A stretch of DNA of 64,000 nt from positions 4,926,501 to 4,990,500 of the forward strand of contig NZ_JAOTIK010000001.1 of NCBI RefSeq assembly GCF_030116705.1, in the 5' to 3' direction. The translations under genes and the position numbers were made by a program. Below the pieces are notes generated by a model. It worked only from the letters and a program-made list of their open reading frames with translations. It did no database searches and was not told the origin of the DNA. The stretch comes from Streptomyces sp. ML-6. Lineage in GTDB: Bacteria; Actinomycetota; Actinomycetes; Streptomycetales; Streptomycetaceae. Positions 16,756 to 24,966 of this stretch are shown piece by piece (position 1 is the stretch's first letter; every line of letters starts with the position of its first letter).

Positions 16756-17193
16756 ATGGCACGTCATGCACTTTCCAAGTCCCCGCGCCGCGCCCTGCTG
16801 AGGGCAGGCCTGACCGTCACCGCGGTGGGTGCCGCGCTCGGCGCGGGAGGCGCGGCGGCCCAGGCGGCACCGGCCCCGGCGCCCGCACCGGCCGCCGGTG
16901 CGCAGGACACCGGCCTCGGCACGGACGTGGACGCGGCGACGGGCGCGGTGACCGGCGCGGTGACCGGGTCGCTCGGGCCGCCCCTGAAGCACGGCATCGC
17001 CCCCGTCACGCATCTGCAGCTCGACCCGCTGGCCAGGACGGGCACGGACCCGCTGAACAACGGGGTGGAGACCCAGGTCGCCGACTTCCAGCCGCTCTCC
17101 ACGACCGTTCTGACCGACCCGCTGACCAGTGGCGGCGCGCTGAAGGACCTGCCGGTGGTGGGGCAGGCGGCCCAGGTGCTGCACGGCGGCTGA
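16756..17193 (+). CDS. Small secreted protein, function unknown
   Basis: A 145-residue protein with a long basic, twin-arginine-containing leader (SPRRALLRAGLTVTAVGAAL) ending in AQAAPAP. The mature part is low-complexity (TGAVTGAVTGSLGPPLKHG, then LDPLARTGTDPLNNGV). It resembles the small secreted proteins common in Streptomyces and the one at 10419. The ATG at 16756 is favoured because an earlier in-frame GTG lies in promoter sequence. It is followed by a strong hairpin terminator. Confidence 0.72.
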   Translation: MARHALSKSPRRALLRAGLTVTAVGAALGAGGAAAQAAPAPAPAPAAGAQDTGLGTDVDAATGAVTGAVTGSLGPPLKHGIAPVTHLQLDPLARTGTDPLNNGVETQVADFQPLSTTVLTDPLTSGGALKDLPVVGQAAQVLHGG

Positions 17194-17199
17194 GACGAC

Positions 17200-17240
17200 G
17201 GAGGCCCGCCCCGCCGGGATTCCCGGAGGGGCGGGCCTCC
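17200..17240 (+). terminator. Hairpin terminator after secreted protein gene
   Basis: A 13-bp perfect stem GGAGGCCCGCCCC with its complement and a 15-base loop, 7 bp after the stop codon. No T-tract. Confidence 0.75.
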
Positions 17241-17338
17241 GCCCGGCCGCACGGGCCGGCCCGTGGCGAGGGGGAGCGCACGGGCCGGCCGGCGGCACGG
17301 CGAGGGGCGGTCGGCGACCCGGAGGCCACCCGACAGCC

Positions 17339-17418
17339 CCTCAGTACGAGGAGCCGGACATGTCCTCAGTGGTTGCGAGGAGTCCGACCCGTCCTCAGTA
17401 CGAGGAGCCCGACACGCC
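17339..17418. repeat. Three copies of the 3' end of the ALDH-like gene
   Basis: The sequence that encodes the last residues of the ALDH-like protein on the minus strand (CTCAGTACGAGGAGCCCGAC, from about 17394) is repeated just beyond its stop: a near-identical copy from about 17340 and a diverged copy from about 17365. Spacing is about 25-29 bp. Confidence 0.75.
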
Positions 17419-18300
17419 CAGTGCGCCCGTCGGGTGCCAGACCGTCTTCGTCTCCAGGAAGGCCGTCAGGCGGTGGATGCCGGGGTCGGCCGTCCAGTCC
17501 GCGGTGCCGTCGCCGTCCGTGTCCTGCGGGCGCAGGACGCGCTTCAGGTTGTCCGCCGCCGCGATCTCCAGCTCCTTCGCGAGGTCGGCGTCCGCTCCCG
17601 TGAGGTCGATGGCGTTGACGTCCTGGTGGGACGCGAGCGGGGTCGCGATCTCCGCCGTCCGGCCGGACAGGACGTTCACCACGCCGCCCGGCAGGTCGGA
17701 GGTGGCGAGCACCTCGCCCAGGGAGAGCGCGGGCAGCGGGCGGTCCGCCGAGGCGACGACGACCGCGGTGTTGCCGGTCGCGATCACCGGGGCGATCACC
17801 GAGACCAGGCCCAGGAACGACGACTCCTGGGGGGCCAGGACCGCGACCACCCCGGTCGGTTCGGGCGTGGACAGGTTGAAGAACGGGCCCGCGACCGGGT
17901 TCGCCCCGCCCACGACCTGGCCGATCTTGTCGGTCCAGCCGGCGTACCAGACCCAGCGGTCGATCGCCGCGTCCACGACGGCCGCCGACTTGGACTTCGA
18001 CAGGCCCTCGGCCTCCGCGACCTCCCGCACGAACTGGTCCCTGCGGCCCTCCAGCATCTCCGCGATGCGGTGGAGGACCTGGCCCCGGTTGTACGCCGTG
18101 GCGCCCGACCAGCCGCCGAACGCCTTGCGGGCGGCCACGACCGCGTCGCGCGCGTCCTTGCGGGAGGACTGCGGGGCGTTCGCCAGCCACCTGCCCTTGG
18201 AGTCGGTCACCTCGTACACCCGGCCGCTCTCGGAACGGGGGAACTTGCCCCCGACGTACAGCTTGTAGGTCTTGAAGACGCTCAGACGGTTATCGGACAT
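17395..18300 (-). CDS. Truncated aldehyde dehydrogenase-like protein without catalytic residues
   Basis: A 301-residue protein covering the N-terminal NAD-binding half of the ALDH fold (YKLYVGGKFPRSESGRVYEV, GVVAVLAPQESSFLGLVSVI, VIATGNTAVVVASADRP, LPGGVVNVLSG). After VNAIDLTGADADLAKELEIA it jumps to a short C-terminal piece (LTAFLETKTVWHP). The catalytic Cys loop (GQxC) and the Glu of ELGG are both missing, so it cannot be a normal dehydrogenase. It overlaps the full-length ALDH gene by 11 bp and is the last gene of the deoC operon. A regulatory or structural partner role for the neighbouring ALDH is an inference. Confidence 0.82.
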   Translation of the reverse strand: MSDNRLSVFKTYKLYVGGKFPRSESGRVYEVTDSKGRWLANAPQSSRKDARDAVVAARKAFGGWSGATAYNRGQVLHRIAEMLEGRRDQFVREVAEAEGLSKSKSAAVVDAAIDRWVWYAGWTDKIGQVVGGANPVAGPFFNLSTPEPTGVVAVLAPQESSFLGLVSVIAPVIATGNTAVVVASADRPLPALSLGEVLATSDLPGGVVNVLSGRTAEIATPLASHQDVNAIDLTGADADLAKELEIAAADNLKRVLRPQDTDGDGTADWTADPGIHRLTAFLETKTVWHPTGALGVSGSSY

Positions 18301-19729
18301 CGAGGTACGCCTCCAGGCCGTGACGACCGCCCTCGCGGCCGAAGCCCGACTCCTTGTAGCCGCCGAAGGGCGAGGTCGGGTCGAACTTGTTGAACGTGTT
18401 GGCCCAGACGACGCCGGCCCGGAGCTTGTTCGCCACCGCGAGGATGCGGGAGCCCTTCTCCGTCCAGATGCCGGCCGAGAGGCCGTACTGGCTGTTGTTG
18501 GCCTTGGCGACCGCCTCGTCGGGGGTGCGGAAGGACAGCACCGACAGCACCGGGCCGAAGATCTCGTCGCGTGCGATGGTGTGCGCCTGGGTGACGTTGG
18601 TGAACAGCGTCGGGGCGAACCAGTAGCCCGTGGAGGGCAGTTCGCAGGGTGCGGACCAGCGTTCGGCGCCCTCCGCCTCGCCCGTCTCGGCGAGCGCGGT
18701 GATCCGGGCCAGCTGCTCCGCGGAGTTGATCGCGCCGATGTCGGTGTTCTTGTCCAGCGGGTCGCCGAGCCGGAGCGTGGACAGCCGGCGCTTCAGGGAG
18801 TCCAGCAGCTCGTCCTGGATCGACTCCTGCACGAGCAGGCGCGAACCGGCGCAGCAGACCTGGCCCTGGTTGAAGAAGATGCCGGTGACGATGCCCTCGA
18901 CGGCCTGGTCGATCGGGGCGTCGTCGAAGACGATGTTGGCGCCCTTGCCGCCCAGTTCGAGGGTGACCCGCTTGTCCGTGCCGGCGACCTGGCGGGCGAT
19001 GGCCTTGCCGACCGCGGTCGAACCGGTGAACGCGACCTTGTTCACGTCCTCGTGCGCGACCAGGGCGGCGCCCGCGTCCCCGTAGCCGGGAAGGATGTTC
19101 ACGACGCCCTTGGGCAGGCCCGCCTGACGGCAGACGTCCGCGAAGAACAGCGCGGACAGCGGGGTCGTCTCGGCGGGCTTGAGGACCACCGTGTTGCCGG
19201 TGGCGAGCGCCGGGGCGATCTTCCAGGCCAGCATCAGCAGCGGGAAGTTCCACGGGATGACCTGGCCCGCGACGCCGAGCGGGCGCGGGTTCGCGCCGAA
19301 CCCGGCGTGGTCCAGCTTGTCGGCCCAGCCCGCGTAGTAGAAGAAGTGCGCCGCGACCAGGGGGAGGTCCGCATCGCGGGTCTCCCTGATCGGCTTGCCG
19401 TTGTCGAGGGTCTCCAGGACGGCCAGCTCGCGGCTGCGCTCCTGGATGATCCGGGCGATCCGGAAGAGGTACTTGGCGCGCTCGGAGCCGGGCAGCGCCG
19501 ACCACTTCTCGAACGCCTTGCGGGCCGCCTTCACCGCCCGGTCCACGTCGGCCGCCCCGGCCCGTGCGACCTCGGAGAGCACTTCCTCGCTGCTCGGCGA
19601 GACGGTCTTGAAGACCTTGCCGTCGGCCGCGTCGGTGAACTCGCCGTCGATGAACAGGCCGTACGAGGGCGCGATGTCGACGACCGAGCGCGACTCGGGC
19701 GCGGGGGCGTATTCGAATGCAGATGCCAT
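18290..19729 (-). CDS. NAD(P)-dependent aldehyde dehydrogenase, deoC operon
   Basis: A 479-residue full-length ALDH. It has the NAD site PWNFPLLMLAWKIAPALATG, the catalytic Glu in LELGGKGANIVF, the nucleophile Cys in FFNQGQVCCAGSRL, and the C-terminal EIFGPVLSVL and PFGGYKESGFGRE. The gene overlaps or abuts deoC (5 bp between stop and start). DeoC releases acetaldehyde from deoxyribose 5-phosphate, so oxidation of acetaldehyde to acetate is the natural role inferred from context. The start ATG at 19729 gives MASAFEYAPAPES. Confidence 0.93.
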   Translation of the reverse strand: MASAFEYAPAPESRSVVDIAPSYGLFIDGEFTDAADGKVFKTVSPSSEEVLSEVARAGAADVDRAVKAARKAFEKWSALPGSERAKYLFRIARIIQERSRELAVLETLDNGKPIRETRDADLPLVAAHFFYYAGWADKLDHAGFGANPRPLGVAGQVIPWNFPLLMLAWKIAPALATGNTVVLKPAETTPLSALFFADVCRQAGLPKGVVNILPGYGDAGAALVAHEDVNKVAFTGSTAVGKAIARQVAGTDKRVTLELGGKGANIVFDDAPIDQAVEGIVTGIFFNQGQVCCAGSRLLVQESIQDELLDSLKRRLSTLRLGDPLDKNTDIGAINSAEQLARITALAETGEAEGAERWSAPCELPSTGYWFAPTLFTNVTQAHTIARDEIFGPVLSVLSFRTPDEAVAKANNSQYGLSAGIWTEKGSRILAVANKLRAGVVWANTFNKFDPTSPFGGYKESGFGREGGRHGLEAYLDVR

Positions 19730-19734
19730 GGGGA

Positions 19735-20697
19735 TCAGTCCACCGTCACGTAATCGGGGCCGGAGTAACGGCCGGTGCTGAGCTTCTGACGCTGCATCAG
19801 CAGGTCGTTCAGCAGGCTGGAGGCGCCGAACCGGAACCAGTGGTTGTCCAGCCAGTCCTCGCCCGCGGTCTCGTTCACCAGCACCAGGAACTTGATCGCG
19901 TCCTTGGAGGTGCGGATGCCGCCGGCCGGCTTCACGCCGATCTGCACGCCGGTCTGCGCCCGGAAGTCGCGCACCGCCTCCAGCATCAGCAGGGTGTTCG
20001 CGGGCGTGGCGTTGGTGGAGACCTTGCCGGTCGACGTCTTGATGAAGTCGGCGCCGCCCAGCATGCCGAGCCAGGAGGCGCGGCGGATGTTGTCGTACGT
20101 GGACAGCTCGCCCGTCTCGAAGATCACCTTCAGGCGGGCGTCGGGGCCGTCGGGCCGCGCGCACTCGGCCTTCACGGCGAGGATCTCCTCGTAGACCTTC
20201 AGGTAGCGGCCGGAGAGGAAGGCGCCCCGGTCGATCACCATGTCGATCTCGTCGGCCCCGGCGGCCACGGCGTCGCGGACATCCGCGAGCTTCACGTCGA
20301 GCGCGGCGCGTCCGGCGGGGAAGGCCGTCGCCACGGAGGCCACCTTCACGTCGGAGCCGGCCAGCGCGGCGACGGCGGTGGGCACCATGTCGGGGTAGAC
20401 GCAGACCGCCGCGGTCCGCGGGGTGGTGCGGTCGGTCGGGTCGGGGTTGAGGGCCTTGGCGGCGAGGGCCCGGACCTTGCCCGGGGTGTCCGCGCCTTCC
20501 AGGGTCGTCAGGTCGATCATCGAGATGGCCAGGTCGATGGCGTACGCCTTGGCCGTGGTCTTGATCGAACGGGTTCCGAGGGACGCGGCACGCGCTTCGA
20601 GGCCGACGGCGTCGACGCCGGGCAGCCCGTGCAGGAAGCGGCGCAGCGCACTGTCGGACGCGGTTGCGTCGGCGAATGCTGGAGCTGTGGTGGGCAT
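19735..20697 (-). CDS. deoC: Deoxyribose-phosphate aldolase
   Basis: A 320-residue class I aldolase that cleaves 2-deoxyribose 5-phosphate to glyceraldehyde 3-phosphate and acetaldehyde. The Schiff-base lysine is in ADFIKTSTGK (about residue 225); the second conserved lysine is in VKPAGGIRTSKDA. The region RLKVIFETGEL is also typical. It is the first gene of deoC-ALDH-ALDH-like. The start codon at 20697 lies 20 bp downstream of the CTACGCGCGTAG palindrome. The protein is longer than the E. coli enzyme (259) because of an extended N-terminus, as usual for actinobacterial DeoC. Confidence 0.95.
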   Translation of the reverse strand: MPTTAPAFADATASDSALRRFLHGLPGVDAVGLEARAASLGTRSIKTTAKAYAIDLAISMIDLTTLEGADTPGKVRALAAKALNPDPTDRTTPRTAAVCVYPDMVPTAVAALAGSDVKVASVATAFPAGRAALDVKLADVRDAVAAGADEIDMVIDRGAFLSGRYLKVYEEILAVKAECARPDGPDARLKVIFETGELSTYDNIRRASWLGMLGGADFIKTSTGKVSTNATPANTLLMLEAVRDFRAQTGVQIGVKPAGGIRTSKDAIKFLVLVNETAGEDWLDNHWFRFGASSLLNDLLMQRQKLSTGRYSGPDYVTVD

Positions 20698-20716
20698 GGT
20701 CACCAGGGGAGCATAT

Positions 20717-20728
20717 CTACGCGCGTAG
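20717..20728. promoter_or_regulatory. Palindromic operator CTACGCGCGTAG upstream of deoC
   Basis: Same perfect 12-bp palindrome as before add and the purine nucleoside phosphorylase gene, 20 bp before the deoC start. On the deoC strand it is followed by ATATGCT. Confidence 0.8.
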
Positions 20729-20854
20729 CGACCTGTACAGGGGCCCGGCCCCCCGAGAGGTGCGCGGTGGGTGGTGCGGCGCGCGCGGCGGCGGGTGCGC
20801 GGTACGGGGCGGCCGCCCCGGCGCCGTTCGGGACCGTCAGGCAGAATCGGGCCC

Positions 20855-21523
20855 ATGACGAGCCCCACACCGCCCGCCGAGCCGGTCTACGCCGACCGGA
20901 CCTTCCGCTCGCCCGCCGGGATGGTCGGAGGCGTTCTGCTGCTCCTGCTCATCTGCTGGATCGGCGGGGACGCCCTGTTCCGGGGAAGCGGCCGGGTGCC
21001 GTGGCTGGCGCTGGCGGGGGCGCTGACGGCGGTGCCGCTGATCGTCGCGTTCACGCTGCGGCCCGTGGTGTCCGCCAACGAGCAGCGCATCCGCATCCGC
21101 AACCCGTTCCGGACGATCACCATGCCGTGGACCGAGGTCGCGGACCTGCGGGCCGGGTATTCGAGCGAGCTGTTCACCGAGGGCGGCGCCAAGTACCAGC
21201 TGTGGGCGGTGCCGGTCTCGCTGCGGCAGCGGAAGAAGGCGGCCCGGCAGCAGTCCCGGCGTTCGCTGGACGACCCGTACGACCGGACGTCCGCGACCGC
21301 CGACGTCCGTGACACCAAGGCCCGGATGGCGACGGCCGACCAGACCATGGCGGACCTGCGGGAACTGGCGGAGCGCGCGAAGGCGGGCGCGAAGTCCTCC
21401 TCGGCCGCTTCCTCCTCGGCGGAGGGCGCGGAGTCGGCCGTGTCGGTGCGCTGGGCGTACGAGGTGATCGCGCCGGCGGTAGTGGGTGCCGTGCTGCTGG
21501 CGATCCTTCTCGCGACCGGCTGA
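20855..21523 (+). CDS. PH domain-containing membrane protein
   Basis: A 222-residue membrane protein with two N-terminal hydrophobic segments (GMVGGVLLLLLICWIGGDAL and LALAGALTAVPLIVAFTLRP). A bacterial PH (bPH_6-like) domain follows (EQRIRIRNPFRTITMPWTEV, then ADLRAGYSSELFTEGGAKYQ), then a charged helical linker and a C-terminal transmembrane segment (VIAPAVVGAVLLAILLATG). No enzymatic motif. It is divergent from deoC and followed by a hairpin. Its role is unknown. Confidence 0.82.
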   Translation: MTSPTPPAEPVYADRTFRSPAGMVGGVLLLLLICWIGGDALFRGSGRVPWLALAGALTAVPLIVAFTLRPVVSANEQRIRIRNPFRTITMPWTEVADLRAGYSSELFTEGGAKYQLWAVPVSLRQRKKAARQQSRRSLDDPYDRTSATADVRDTKARMATADQTMADLRELAERAKAGAKSSSAASSSAEGAESAVSVRWAYEVIAPAVVGAVLLAILLATG

Positions 21524-21636
21524 GGCGGGCTGCTGAGGCGGGACCCCGGAACCCCGGGACCCCAACAGACCTGAACAGACCCGAGCCGGCGGGAGGGCCT
21601 GAAGGCCATCCAGGGCGGCCGTCCCGTCGGACAGGG

Positions 21637-21671
21637 GTGAGGCCCCGAACCTGCGCGGTTCGGGGCCTCAC
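21637..21671 (+). terminator. Hairpin terminator after PH-domain gene
   Basis: A 14-bp perfect stem GTGAGGCCCCGAAC with its complement and a 7-base loop, about 114 bp beyond the stop; placed between convergent genes, so it may serve both. Confidence 0.75.
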
Positions 21672-21804
21672 ACGTGTACATGGGGGCCGGTGTCCACACA
21701 GACGGCGCCCTGGCCGATCGGCTCCGGCCGGTTGCCGGGGCCCGTTCCCCGGTCCGTCGCGGGGACGCCGGATTTCCCGATGTCCCCGCGCGGGCCGTCC
21801 GGCC

Positions 21805-22380
21805 TCAGCGGCCTCCGCCCCCACCCGGTCGGACCGGGCCGCAGAACAGGGTCGTCGCGCTCTGGACGCCTGTCGCGAAACCGTTCAGGAAGTCCTGATC
21901 GGCGGGGGCGATCCCCTGCCGCTGCCGGGCCTGGCGTCCTGTCTGACAGGCCTCCTTGCCCTCCTGGAAGCCGGAATCGAACCCGGTCTGGAAGGGAGTC
22001 TTGCCCGTGGACGCCGGCTCCGTGTCCGTCTTCGGCGGGGTGGTGGAGATCGGGTTGTTGCAGACGGCGCTCCTCCCCGAGGCCACATCCTGCGCGAGGT
22101 AGGACGGTGCCGTGAATGTGCCCGAGAGCGAGAAGCCGCCGCCCGCACTGGCGCTCGTGTCCGCGAAGCCCCGCCCGCCTTCGACGATGTGAACGGGCCC
22201 GAAACTGGAGAACCCCGAACCCGTGAGCCGGTTGTTGGGGAACCCGGCGGTCACCTGGCAGAACTGGCTGGGCACGAGCGAGGGCGAGGTGTCCGCAGCC
22301 TGCGCGGAGCCGCTCGGAAGCAGCGCGAACGAGGCACCGAGCGGCACCGTGAGCAGGGCGAAGAGTCGCTTGTGACGCAT
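21805..22380 (-). CDS. Secreted protein of unknown function
   Basis: A 191-residue protein with a clear signal peptide (MRHKRLFALLTVPLGASFAL, cleavage at AQA-A near residue 28). The mature part has two regions: a Gly/Ser-rich beta-type segment (FGPVHIVEGGRGFADTSASA, GGGFSLSGTFTAPSYL) and a region with repeated small motifs FQTGFDSGFQEGKEACQTGR. The latter resembles the G-x-x-x-G-Y/F-x-x-G repeats seen in small actinobacterial secreted proteins. Four cysteines suggest disulfides. A purine-rich RBS (AAAGGAGGAGATC) stands directly before the ATG. Confidence 0.75.
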   Translation of the reverse strand: MRHKRLFALLTVPLGASFALLPSGSAQAADTSPSLVPSQFCQVTAGFPNNRLTGSGFSSFGPVHIVEGGRGFADTSASAGGGFSLSGTFTAPSYLAQDVASGRSAVCNNPISTTPPKTDTEPASTGKTPFQTGFDSGFQEGKEACQTGRQARQRQGIAPADQDFLNGFATGVQSATTLFCGPVRPGGGGGR

Positions 22381-22507
22381 GATCTCCTCCTTTGGCCTGG
22401 GCAGATCGGACCCAGCATCGCCGTCCCCCCGTGACAGGAGCGTGACCGCATCGCGACGGCAGCCCGGCCCTCCGAGGAGACGGCAGCCCGGAATCCTCCG
22501 GGGACCA

Positions 22508-22578
22508 GCCCGGCCGGGCGCGGGCAGGTGCTCGTCCACGACCAGGGCCGCGAACACGGCGGCCACGGCCGCCGGCGC
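22508..22578 (-). pseudogene. Remnant of an EamA-type transporter gene
   Basis: On the minus strand this stretch reads AVAAVFAALVVDEHLPAPGR, close to AVAAVLAVLVVGEHLPALGW in the intact EamA gene at 25.0 kb, and the DNA is nearly identical over about 55 bp. No start or further transporter sequence is present. It sits between a secreted protein gene and a TetR gene and overlaps only the very end of the latter's 3' flank. It is probably what is left of a second transporter gene or a partial gene duplication. Confidence 0.6.
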
Positions 22579-22580
22579 GA

Positions 22581-23249
22581 TCACGCGCCGGCGGCCGTGG
22601 CAGCGTTCCCGGCGGGGTACTGGCGGCACTCCCCGGTGAAGACGGTGGCCAGTTCGGCGGCGATCAGCGACGCGCACAGCTCGGCCGCGGGCACCCCGTT
22701 CACCCCGGCGGGATCGCGGTAGACCTGCAGGGCCAGCCCCTCCGTCACGGCGGTGAGACGGACGGCCGCGGGCCACGGGTCCAGTTCCTCCTCGACCTCG
22801 CCGCACTCCTTGCCGTTGTGCACGGCCCGCGCGATGTCCTCGCGCAGCCGCCGGGCGGTCTCCACGTCGACCGCGGCGAGGGCGGGGTTGTCCAGCGCGC
22901 GACCGGCGAACGCCCGGGTGACCCGGAACTCGGTGCGGCGCGTCTCGTCCAGCGGGACGAACTCGGTCATCGCCTCGGCCAGCACCTGTGAGATGGGCCG
23001 GTGGTGCTCGATCCCGGCCCGGATGCGCTCGTCGGCCCGCCGCCGGATGGCCGCGCTCACCTCGCCGAACGCGTGGAGCAGCATCTCGTCCTTGGTGCGG
23101 AAGTAGTGCTGCACCAGCCCGACCGACATCCCGGCCCCGGCGGCGGTACGGGCGACGGTGACGGCGTCCAGCCCGCGGTCCGCGATCAGCGCGCAGACGG
23201 CGACGGCGATCTGACGGCGGCGTTCCTCGTGGTCGGAAGTTCTCGGCAC
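22581..23249 (-). CDS. TetR family regulator, divergent from serine hydrolase
   Basis: A 222-residue repressor: HTH at about residues 10-56 (RRRQIAVAVCALIADRGLDA, TVARTAAGAGMSVGLVQHYF, then RTKDEMLLHAF) and an all-helical ligand domain typical of TetR_C. It is divergent from the beta-lactamase-fold gene at 23335. Two tandem palindromic sites of the form ACCrTA-n6-TACGGT lie directly next to its start, so it almost certainly represses itself and the hydrolase. The ligand is unknown. Confidence 0.88.
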   Translation of the reverse strand: MPRTSDHEERRRQIAVAVCALIADRGLDAVTVARTAAGAGMSVGLVQHYFRTKDEMLLHAFGEVSAAIRRRADERIRAGIEHHRPISQVLAEAMTEFVPLDETRRTEFRVTRAFAGRALDNPALAAVDVETARRLREDIARAVHNGKECGEVEEELDPWPAAVRLTAVTEGLALQVYRDPAGVNGVPAAELCASLIAAELATVFTGECRQYPAGNAATAAGA

Positions 23250-23255
23250 TTGATA

Positions 23256-23295
23256 ACCGTATCACCGTACGGTAAAAACCATATCGCCATACGGT
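23256..23295. promoter_or_regulatory. Tandem TetR operators between regulator and hydrolase
   Basis: Two 18-bp imperfect palindromes, ACCGTATCACCGTACGGT (23256-23273) and ACCATATCGCCATACGGT (23278-23295), 22 bp apart, i.e. about two helical turns. An outer repeat GATAACCGTAT / ATACGGTTATC spans 23252-23299. This is the expected layout for cooperative binding of two TetR dimers. Confidence 0.8.
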
Positions 23296-23334
23296 TATCC
23301 AGCCCGCCGCCCGGCGGGACGACGGGGGACCCCC

Positions 23335-24966
23335 ATGCGTTTTTCCTCACGGCGGGCCGCCGCGTCCACGGCCGCCTCGCTGTTCTGCCTGCTCCTCCTG
23401 CTCCTGTGCGTACCGGCCGCCCCGGCCGGTGCCGCGCCCGCGGGCCCCGCTGCACCGGCCGGGGCCGAGCGTTTCGCCGCGATCGACTCCTACGTCCGGG
23501 ACCGGATGAGGGCCACCGGGGCGCCCGGGGTCGCCTACGCGGTGGTCGGTCCCGACGGGCCGGTCCACCGGCGGTCCTGGGGGAGCGACGGCCGGGGCGA
23601 TCCGGTCACGGCCGACACCCCGTTCCTGTGGGGTTCGGTCGCCAAGCCGGTGGCCGCGACCGCCGTGCTGACGCTCGTGCAGGACGGCCGGCTCCGCCTC
23701 GACGACCGGGTCGTCGACCATCTGCCGGACTTCCGGTTCGGCGGCCCCGGGCACGCCTCCCGGGTCACGGTCCGCCACCTGCTCGCCCAGACCACGGGCC
23801 TGCCCGGGTCGGCCACCTTCGCGGTCGCCGACTGCTTCGACGCCGACTGCCCGGGCCCGACGGAGCGCGTCGGCGCGCTGGACGACGTACGACCGCTCGG
23901 CCCGCCCGGCACCCGGTACGCCTACACCAGCGCCAACTACCTGGTGCTCGCCGCCGTGGTCGAGTCCGTCACCGGCCGCCCCTTCGCCGAACACCTCCGG
24001 CGCTCCGTGCTCGGCCCGGCGGGCATGGACGGGGCCATCGCCGACCGGGCCTCGGCGCGGAGGCGGAACCTGGCGCCGGGGCACCAGTACCTGTGGGGCG
24101 GGCCGGCCGCGATCGCCGACGGCGTGGACGACGGCGGCGCCGCCTACGGCTACCTGGGCGGCGACCTGAACGACCTCGCCGCCTTCGCCTCGCTCCAGCT
24201 CCGGCAGGGCAGGACCGCCGACGGCCGCACCGTGCTCACTCCCGGGTCCGTACGGCTGATGCGCGAGGAGGGCAGGACCGCCGACGGCGTGGGCACGGGG
24301 TACGGGCTCGGCTGGCGGGTCGGCGGGCTCGACGGCCCGCTCGACGACGCCCTCTGGCACACGGGCGGGACCCCCGGCTACTCGGCGATGCTGTTCCTGC
24401 TGCCGGAACGGAACCTCGCCCTCGTCCTCGAACAGAACCTGTACGGACTCCTCCAGGACGAGGCCGTCATGGAGGTCGGCTTCGGCGCCGCCCGCATCCT
24501 CGCCGACGGCCGGACCCCCGGGAGCGGCGCTTCCTCGTCCCTCTACCACTGGGCGGTGTGGGGGACCACCGTGCCGGCCGCGGCCCTGGTCCTCGCGGCC
24601 GGACGCTCGGCCCTGCTCCTCCGCCGCCCGGCCCCCGCGTCGCGCCGCATCGTTTCGACCGTGCTCTGGTGCCTCGCGGGCGGGGCGCCCCTGATCGCCC
24701 TGGCCCTGGTCGCGGACCGGCTGGGCCCGGGGCAGCTCGCGAACTGGGTGCCCGACGTCGCCGTCTCCCTCTGGACCGCGGTGGCCGCCGGAGCCGTGAC
24801 CGCGCTCCTCAGGATCGCCCTCGCGGTGCGCGGCGCCCGCGGCCGGGGGACGGTACCGAGGCCGGGGCCGGGGCCGGCTCCGGCGGGAGCGGGCCGGCCC
24901 GCCGCCCCGCACGCGGACGGCGCAGGGGGCGGGAAGGGGTGGTCAGGACGCCGAGGCAGGCGATGA
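23335..24966 (+). CDS. Serine hydrolase, beta-lactamase class C / PBP4* type, membrane-anchored
   Basis: A 543-residue protein: signal peptide (residues 1-35, CLLLLLLCVPAAPAGA), then a beta-lactamase-fold domain with the three motifs SVAK (about residue 102), YTSAN (about 199) and HTGGT (about 342, in the position of KTG). After about 400 residues come three to four transmembrane segments (VWGTTVPAAALVLAAGRSAL, TVLWCLAGGAPLIALALVAD, SLWTAVAAGAVTALLRIALA). This is a usual architecture for D-alanyl-D-alanine carboxypeptidase/esterase-type hydrolases. The last 60 residues are low-complexity and overlap the antisense EamA gene by 158 bp. Control by the divergent TetR regulator is likely. Confidence 0.87.
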   Translation: MRFSSRRAAASTAASLFCLLLLLLCVPAAPAGAAPAGPAAPAGAERFAAIDSYVRDRMRATGAPGVAYAVVGPDGPVHRRSWGSDGRGDPVTADTPFLWGSVAKPVAATAVLTLVQDGRLRLDDRVVDHLPDFRFGGPGHASRVTVRHLLAQTTGLPGSATFAVADCFDADCPGPTERVGALDDVRPLGPPGTRYAYTSANYLVLAAVVESVTGRPFAEHLRRSVLGPAGMDGAIADRASARRRNLAPGHQYLWGGPAAIADGVDDGGAAYGYLGGDLNDLAAFASLQLRQGRTADGRTVLTPGSVRLMREEGRTADGVGTGYGLGWRVGGLDGPLDDALWHTGGTPGYSAMLFLLPERNLALVLEQNLYGLLQDEAVMEVGFGAARILADGRTPGSGASSSLYHWAVWGTTVPAAALVLAAGRSALLLRRPAPASRRIVSTVLWCLAGGAPLIALALVADRLGPGQLANWVPDVAVSLWTAVAAGAVTALLRIALAVRGARGRGTVPRPGPGPAPAGAGRPAAPHADGAGGGKGWSGRRGRR

